Positions 23,601-32,600 of a DNA stretch of 64,000 nt are shown here, piece after piece. How positions within the stretch are numbered: the stretch's first letter is position 1; every line of letters starts with the position of its first letter. A model generated the notes under the pieces. The model made no database searches, had not been told where the DNA came from, and was given only the letters and a program-made list of their open reading frames with translations. The DNA comes from Oxytricha trifallax (taxonomy: Eukaryota > Ciliophora > Spirotrichea > Sporadotrichida > Oxytrichidae), in NCBI GenBank assembly GCA_000711775.1, contig ARYC01001232.1:24984-88983 (forward strand), written 5' to 3'. Both the position numbers and the translations under genes were made by a program.

Positions 23601-26600
23601 GAGATGGTGACTATGAGTGGGATTTATGGGCTTTAGCAGCAATAATAATAATAGAGTGCGATATGCCTCTCAACGATTCCTACTCTACAAGGTGCGAGAA
23701 AGATGCTAAGCAAAGGATAAAGCAATTTATAGAAAGAAACAGAGTCTCTCAATCAATAAAAAAAATGGCAAAGTAAAATATAGTAAAATCAAACTCAAGA
23801 TCAGACATATCAAAAGAGTAGATAGAATTGGGGTTAAGTAAGATAAACTTCAGACCTCTCCCATATGATCCAAAAGTGCATTTTGAGTAATTAAATTAAA
23901 TACATTTACTATAAATTTCACATTAAAACCTATTAATAACCTCAACCCCTAACAAATTCTCTACAAATCAAAGCTTATGGGGTTTTGGGATTTTGATTGA
24001 CACTTTATAACTTGTAAAAAATTTTGATGCAAAATGGAAATAAGAGAAATAAATAAATATGGAAACAATCAAAATATCAAAACATATTTTGATTTTCCAA
24101 TGAGTTATCATTTCTATAAGTATGAAATTTTACAGCAAAAATATTTGATTAGTTTTTTAGAATAATATTAATATAATTGATTTATTGAAAATTCAGATTT
24201 TCTCATTATGAAAGCTAAATTGTAAACTATCATTAGGAAGTGAAGATAATAGTGTCTCAATCTAATTTAATCTTTTTGAAGTAAAAGATTTAATCAATTT
24301 AAATTTCAGATTTGAAAAGAATGAAGGACTCTCATTTAGTTTTTTTTAAAGAATATAACATTATAATAATTAATATTTATTACTGTTGAGTGAACATGGA
24401 GCACCAACCTGCCGGAACTGATGGAGTTGAGTGCGTGGGACGTGGCCCCCAGGACTACTGCAGTGCTACTCAAGCGCGAACAAACACTGTATCCGAAGAG
24501 CCTAGTACTACAACTCCAGGTGAAAACGACGATTCTCATTCCAATGTAACCAGAGAAGATGGAGATGCAATGTACTTTTGGAAATCATAGGTGACTCAAT
24601 GAAAACTGAAGACGAAGAGTACTCTGATTATCCATGATTACAAAAATCGCAAAAAAAATAAAAAATGAGAAATCACCGATACGCTGAGAGCGCGGAGACT
24701 CACTGACATTCTGAGATTCAGCGGTCTAGGGAAACCCGGAGACAATAATATATACTAATATCTGACTAACTAATTTCAGATCCAACAATGTATATATCAA
24801 ACAGTAATAAATATTAATGATTACCTTAAGTTTAGGATGTTTAATATAGAGATCAATTTTGATTTCTTTTTTATTTTCTCCTATAATTCACTAATTCACT
24901 AATTCACTAATTCACTATAACATTATAATATTAAAGGCGCACCATGTTATATTTTACCAGGCAATATAACATAAAATGTGAGTGCAAAACTTAAAAAATT
25001 GATCATATTTTTAAATTTGAGAAAAGCAGATGTTTTTTAATATAATAAATTTTCAAATATTATAGAAAATTAATAATATTTAATTTAATCAATTTTTTTA
25101 AAAAATCAAATAATAAACTATATACAGGAGATTGAAGAATATCTTTTATAGCATACTTGAAGAAGAAGGATTCTCTAGAACTTTTGAATATTGGAAACCA
25201 TTTAACAATTTTTAGGAGGGGGGAAGTTTCCTCCCCAGTTTTATGATAAAAAAAAAATTTTAGTGAAGTTTCCTGGCAAGTAAATTTTTTTTAATTTTTT
25301 TCAACATTTTATTTTAGTTGGTTATTATTTCTAATAACTAGTATTAACTTTTAATAATTTAAATTACACTAGATTGAAGATATATTAGTCTATTTCTGCT
25401 GAATTTTTTAATATTTATCTCTTTAAACATTAATTTTCCTCTATAAATGCATTTTGATTTATGGTAAATATGAATATTTTCTTATAAGATTCCAATTTAT
25501 ATTTATTTAACGTTATTTATAGTAAACTACATGAACTTATATTTTTGAAGATCTTAAAGGATGTTTAATATATCCATAAAAACAATTGGTAAATTAAAAA
25601 AATTAATGTCATAAAAAATCATGAAATTATATATAATAAAATTTACTTGCCAGGAAACTTCCCACTTGCCAGGGAACTTACCCCCCCCCAATTATTAAAT
25701 AATAAAATAATCATGTAAATCTCTTTATAAATGAAAATAAATGGTGTATATATTTAATAAAGTATTACTATATCAATAATCATCAACTCATCTAAGAAAT
25801 AAATAAGATAAATAAAATAAATTTTATTCATAATGGTAAAGGAAAAACAAAATTTTTCATGAATTTAAGCTAAATTTTTAATGAGAAAATTTTAATAAAT
25901 TAACACTAATTTTCAAGAAATATTTATGAATTTTTCTTTGATAAACTCAAGTAAAAATTAAAAAATAATTTGTGGCTTAAATATATGTTGATTTCAGATA
26001 ATGTATTGCTGGAGAGATTGTTCAAAACGAAGAGTAATAAAATTAACATTTTTCAACATTTCGATTATAGGTGTTTTATTTGTGGAGTTGGCTTTTACTC
26101 TCTTTTGCCAGCATCAACTGATTGCTACGAATTAATAAATATATTTTTATTTAAATGTCCTGTACACAGTGATTGCCAAGGAAAAGATTAAATAAGTGTA
26201 AACAAAGGATATTGGAGATCATATACAGATATTAATTTATTATTTCGTTTATATCATCTTACTATTCAACTAACATAATAGAGTGCTTGAATGAAAAAGC
26301 TTGTATAGGAGGACAAATAACTAAAAATAATTCTTCAACTAAACTTTGTGATTTTGGATATGGAGGCAATTTGTGTCATTCTTGCATTGCTTAAAACGAT
26401 TTATAGTTTACTAGGATAGGAAAGCATGAATAAATTGTTTTACTTTTTTTACTAAAATAAGTAAAATTTTATAAAAATTAAATTTAATAAGAATAAATTT
26501 AAGTTTTATTCTGTATTAATGCAAATTTCATTTAATGCTATAAACAGCGAAAACAATTGATTATTTTATTTTAATAAAATATTGCATTTTATGGTTAATT

Positions 26601-29600
26601 ACAAAAATATTAATTTAAGCATAGGTAAAATATTAAAGCTAAAATCGATATTTAATTCGTTTTATAATTTCATATTTAAACAAATATATTGTAAAAACTT
26701 ATACTTAACTGTAAAATTAATTTATTAATGAATGTGGGCTCTGTCCATCAAAAGCTATTAATTTACTCTATATAATGGGAACATTTTTTGCTTTAGTAAT
26801 AGCTTTAATATTACTTTTGTGGGTAAACTTAAAAAGCACTTAAGAAAATGAATCAAGCATTATAATTCGAATTTTGTTGAACTATTTACATATTGTAACA
26901 TCAGCCTCGTCTTATAATTTAGATTGGCCAGTATATCTCTAATAGTTTTTTGGGATATATTCGGCTGTTGGAGAAACAGCTGAGAGTTTCATTTCATTTG
27001 ATTGCTTTTTACAAGATACAGGATTTACTGAGCCGGGTAGCTCGACATCTTACTTTAAAGTGCTTGTTATTGTAATTCTTCCAGTGGCCCTTGGAATAAT
27101 ATTCGTAATGTTTTTCTTTCTGAAAAAGTTGTTATTAAAAACATCATTTTTACATTTCTAAAGACAGATCATAGTATCATGCGTAGTTTTATTGTTTGCA
27201 ATTCACCCAACTATTACAAGGGTGACATCAAGTTTATTTTTCTGTATGGAGCTAGATAAAAAGGAATTAAAACCCCCTAATCTTTATTTGTAGTTTGATA
27301 ATAAAATACTCAACTTAATGAAAGTTTCATTATAGCAATATTATGGTTTATCTTAGAGTTTATGATTTAAATTTTTAGCAATTATATAAGTAAATGAATG
27401 AGAAGTTCAAGGTAAAATTATGACTGTTAGCGAAAATTTAAATTATTATATTGAGAAATGACTGTGGTTCATGCTAATCTATTTCAAATTATATTCTTCC
27501 TATTGAAAAGCTACTACAAGTCTTCATTGATCCTTTATCTTACTATCTATTGCATTTTTTAAGAGATATGAATTTATTATAAGCCTTATATTCCTTAAAC
27601 TTTAAAAGTTTTAAATATCTAATCTTTTTTTTAATGGGATAATTTCTCTTGCTCTAAGAGCAGTTATTTTTTAAATACATATTTCTGACCTATATTTCCA
27701 TTACATAAATATATCGAACATTTATAAAGATTATGAATATTTCTCAAGATTGTTATTCACCCTAATGTTCTTTTTTTTTATACAAGTATGATTGCAATTG
27801 AAAGTGTAAACTCAAAACCTAGAAGAAAGAAAAGGATAGCTACGAAAGTGAAATGATCTAAATCAGACACAATATTATAGGATCTCACTACTCAGAGAGT
27901 TTCAATCATTTTTTATATTGTATTAAATAAGCAATTTTGAACTATTTTAAGTAGAGTTTTATATAAATGTCTATTGTATCATAATTTAAGCTAATTTTCA
28001 CTATACTTACATGCTTTTATAATATTTCCAGAATCAAAATCCCAAAACCCTATCAGTAGTTTGAATGAGTTTTTGATTGATAAAGTAGAGTATTATTGCA
28101 TACTTTATTAGGGATTTAATACGATTTATGTAGGGGTTTGATGTTTAAATATTAGTAATTTAAATGAGTATAACAAGCGAGTTATTGAAATATTTCATAC
28201 ATAAATAAGCTAACAGTCATGTGGCAGTTCTCTGAATTTTATCTTTCTACGTTCATGTTTGATTGCTTCTATTGTTAATTATTTCTCTTAGCTTGTCTTG
28301 ATAATTGTTAAATATGCAAGTTCTCTGAGACCTCCATTTATTTTATTTTTATCAAGGTATTTTTGATTCTTCACTTTGAATATCTCTAACCCTTGCAGCT
28401 TAAGTAATCGTTTCTTGGCATATCAATCTCTATTGTTATTACTGCAAGAGCCCAGATATCCCATTAAACGTCTCCATCTCTCCAGTCCTCTCTCTGGAAT
28501 ATTTCCAGGAAAACCATATACATTGCCTAATGCAGAGGGTTGCACTCTTTGACCTCTGTTGAAATCAATGATATATGCAATGAAGAGAATTTAATCTCAA
28601 GATTTAATAGGGAAATTTCGAAAAAAAGAGAACATTTATAGATATTTGGTATAGCAGGGTAAGTTTCCATTTTTGGATTGTTCTTGCCAACCCAGGAAGG
28701 AATTAAAATCTCATTCTTAAAAGCATTTCTAAGTTAAGTTAAAAAGCTTTTAAGTCTAATGAAATTAGGATGATAGAGATACCTAACTACCCTGAAATGT
28801 CAGTGACAAACCTACATGAAGATGCTATGAGTGATCCAGATGTTGCTCTATACCTTCCATCAAAGCTACAGCTCTCTAATAAGTTATCAGAGAGGAACTT
28901 CTTCTTTGGTGTTCTTTTGACTCTAAAACCTGAGTACTTAAATGAAGTAATTTAAGAAGCTCATAAGAAACGCTATGGCATCTCTCCTAAAGAAAATGAG
29001 AATCAAGGAATTAAAATTAGCGATACCTTGCTCTAGGAACTGAGTAGTATCCATTCATCTTTAGTAAGCTTAGTTTTCTAATTTTATAAAAAAAACCTGG
29101 CACTGCTATATATTTTATGAAAGAGCGCAGCAAATTAAACAGAGAGAGAAAATCTCAAGTAAGGCATGAAATAAGCAAGAGACTTTTCAAAGATTTATAA
29201 AAGCCAGACGAGATTTACATAGATGCAGGAGCAAGCATTAAGAAATGTAGAATAAGACCAAGCAAGCCTTTAGAGGAAGAAAAGAAAGAGAAGCCAAATC
29301 CCTATACGGGCAAATTTAATATGTAAACCTATTCATTCGTTTAAATCTAAAATTTATTTATAAACACAAAATCTCCCTTCTCTTGCGCATACTTTAGCTT
29401 TTTCATCACTGACTCTCTTAGCAGCACTCTTAATAAAATCGATTGTATCTATCTTTAAATCATGCATCTGATGGTAGGTAGAGCAGCAATTTCTTATAAT
29501 GACTTTTCAATAACCCCCAATATAATTCAATTCCATTGAACTAAGGGCTGTAAGGAACATTAAATACAGGTGTTATGTTTAGCCTTTCATATTCCTTCCT

Positions 29601-32600
29601 TGAGTCTTTAGTTTTATTAACTGGCAAGTTATCAACGAATAGAATAATCTCTTAGTCAGCGTATTTGTCTCTGAGTTATTGTAAGAACTTCAGTCTTTAT
29701 AGAACGATGGTGAATAACATAAGTTGGCTCTATCTTCACTTATTCCACCAAGAATAGCACGGGTTTAAACCTAAACTTATATCATAAACTTCAATTTTAC
29801 TAAACTTCTTGTACCAAGACCTTGATATAAAGGTATTGAATGTAATTACAGCTTAGTCAGCTAGTATGAAATTTATATTATGTTCTTAAGACCTCTGCAT
29901 TTAATCGAATATATATTTTAAATTATCCTAATAAAATGGGACATTAAAGTCAATAACTCTCTTAATGCGATTGACTATCTTGTAAGATATTCCATTCTTT
30001 TTATATGTTAGGTATAGATAAGGAAAGAGATATGTAGCTCAGGAAATTGAAGATGAAGCATCACAGCCCTCTAGGCTAGAGAAAAATGAGCCCAGTATAT
30101 AAGAGTCTTATCATTAATAAGATAATCGATAGGATGCTGCTAAAATTTAAAAGGTCTCTTAGGCTTAGATTAAAGATGCTATCTCTTTAAATTCAATGCT
30201 AATAGACAGTGAAACCTAACAGTTACTTGAGATTTATGGATTAGCCTTGCTAAAGACGTATAATTCAGAACAGGCCTGAGTTATTCACTATATTCATCAC
30301 ATCCTTAGCGCAACTTAAAAAGTAAATCTATATACTCACAGTCATAAACATACCCCAAATCTCGCATATATCTAATAAAATATGCACTTATAGTCTACTT
30401 TTTCAATAAAAAACTCAATCAAACTACAAAAGTGTTTTGGGGTTTTGAATTTTGGTAAATGTCATTCATAATAAACTAAAGTGTGCATAAGAAGAAGAGA
30501 TTTTGTGATTATAAATAAGTTTAAAATTTATATAATGAATCAGTTCCTTTATTAAATTATTATCTCTTCAATGTATTACTCAATAAGTTTCATCTTATTT
30601 AAAACCCTTTTCTTCATTCTAAGTTATTCCAATTTTTCTAAATTTTAGCAAATGCTTAGAGATAGCTTATTATATAAATCCTCCTTAGAAATTTCTTTTT
30701 CTCACTGTTTATTTTGCTGAACTATTGCTGATTAAATTGAAGGATTAAATAAATATATATATATATATATATTATATAAATCAAATTAATTATAATTCTT
30801 TCATACCTAAATTCATACAAAAATGCTTAAACGTAAGTTAGTTGTGAGCATCTTTGAAAAACTAAATTTTAGCGCCCATATTTCGAGGATTCTATCAAGA
30901 TAAAAAAATTTTAATGATAACTATTAGGTGATTTATAGTTTTCTAGAAGGAGGGATAAAAATCTTTATAACGACTTAGTGAGAGATTTATGTACAGCAAG
31001 GAATATCAATTTTACATAATTTATTTAACTTAAGGGCCTTCAAAATTTTGAATTTATTCTTCTTAAACTTGTAATAACAATCCGTATTTGGAAATTAATA
31101 AGTTTATGGAAAAAATTTTTGTTAAATTTAGAATTGAAAGAGGATGTCAACACTTATAATTATTTTTATTTTATCTGAAATTAAGTTCTCTTGCACCAAT
31201 AAAAAAATTAATCTATAGATTCAATTTCAAGCTATTTTTTATACATTTTGAAATTGTATAAATTTCAAATTTTTCTGAAATGAAACACTCAACATTATTT
31301 GGAATACATTTTAAACTTTAATATAGTATCAAATTCATTCATATTTATAGAGATAATGCATATTTTATAATAAGATATATAAAATATTATACACATAATA
31401 TTTTATTGAATTTAGAGAAATCAAATAGTTAAATAAATTACCTTGTAATTTGTTTAATAATACTTCAACGCTGTGTAAGTTATTTTATAAATGAATTGGT
31501 TTTTATTAGCCTTTAATAAATTTTATGTAAATACTATTCTTTAGAGAAAATTTAAATGGGTTATTCATGAATTTCTAATTATTTTTTATATATTTTTTTT
31601 ATATAGAGCCATCATAAATTACATAGAAAATATTTAATATAATATAATATTATATTTAATTCATTAATACTAAGTAAATAAAATATTAATATAAAGGATT
31701 AATTAATTTATTTGGGGTACCCAAAAATGGGAAGTTTCCTGCCCTCTTCGGAATTTTCCTGCCTCTTACTTAAAATTATATAGTTTTAAAATTTCTCAAA
31801 ATCTTGATAATGTATTATGTTATAATAATTTATTTTAGTAACATTAAGTATTTTTTTTATCATGATAAAAATTTCAAGTATTTATCAAGGAAACATATTT
31901 TAGTAATTAAAATAGTTAAATCAAAATATTTTTACAATTTTAAATGAGACAATTGATAAGTATAAACCTTGAAATTATATTACACTTTCTTTTATAGGGT
32001 TAAGTTATAGTATAAATTCAATCTTGAGGCAGGAAGCTTCCGAAGGGGCGAAAAATTCCGTTGGAGGCGGAAAATTAAACGTGGGCTGGAAACTTCCCCC
32101 CCCCCCTAATTATTTATAGTGATTAAAGTAAAATATCTGATATTTATAATTAAAATTTACAAGAAGATTACACTTAGCAAGGTATATTGAAGAGCATTTA
32201 AGTTTTGTAAATTATTATTTCTAAATTAGAAATGTTGTTCCATAATCTTTGTATGGAAAATAAATAGCTTATTTAAAGCTAAAAATTATTTTTGATCATC
32301 TTTAATTAATAATCATTTAAATTGTAAATGAATCAGTTAAGGTGGTTTTATTGAGCTGTAAACTTTATCAAATTTATACCTTGCTACAAAATACGCTACT
32401 TTATATTTATGCAAATAAAACTTAATATTAAAAACTTTAAATGGTTTCAACACTCAATTCAATTTCTAATATGTAGCAATGAGTTTTTTAGTTACCTTAA
32501 TGAAATACTATTATATGCTTTGGAATACAGTATTTTAATCAATAAATATTTTAAAAATTTTAGGTTTTTAATACTGGCTTTATACTGATTTGGAAATAAA

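Larger units (their letters stand above)
20073..23995. mobile_element. TBE C: nearly full-length TBE transposon (3.9 kb)
   Basis: Ends CAAAACCCCAAAACCCC and GGGGTTTTGGGATTTTG form terminal inverted repeats of about 75 bp (shared TTTGATTTGTAG, GAATTTGTTAGGGGTTG). The flanking triplet ATT is duplicated exactly (20070-20072 and 23996-23998), matching the ANT target rule. It carries transposase (+), 22-kDa (-) and zinc-finger/kinase (+). It lies in a spacer of the Pmp-like gene, so it would be eliminated with that IES. Few breaks make it the best-preserved complete copy here. Confidence 0.93.
28035..30447. mobile_element. TBE D: internally deleted TBE (2.4 kb)
   Basis: The left end CAAAATCCCAAAACCC and the right end GTTTTGGGGTTTTG are terminal inverted repeats of the B/E type, flanked by exact AAT duplications (28032-28034, 30448-30450). 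Gene order is as in TBE B. About 1.5 kb is missing: only the last part of the kinase ORF remains, fused near 28570 to the 22-kDa ORF, which has lost roughly its first seven codons. Confidence 0.92.
27350..32562. other. 5.2-kb IES carrying TBE D and a MITE; pointer GGTTT
   Basis: GGTTT is at 27345-27349 and 32563-32567. Joining gives SLQQYYGFQYWLYTDLEIK in frame, a good family continuation. The spacer holds TBE D (28035-30447), an (AT)n run (30752-30772) and MITE copy G2 (31712-32106). The rest (27350-28034, 30451-31711, 32107-32562) shows no coding block. Confidence 0.65.

Noticed and set aside
28390-28570. Independent small gene at the left of TBE D
   Set aside because: It matches the kinase C-lobe of other TBEs (DWRDGD) and is a deletion remnant.
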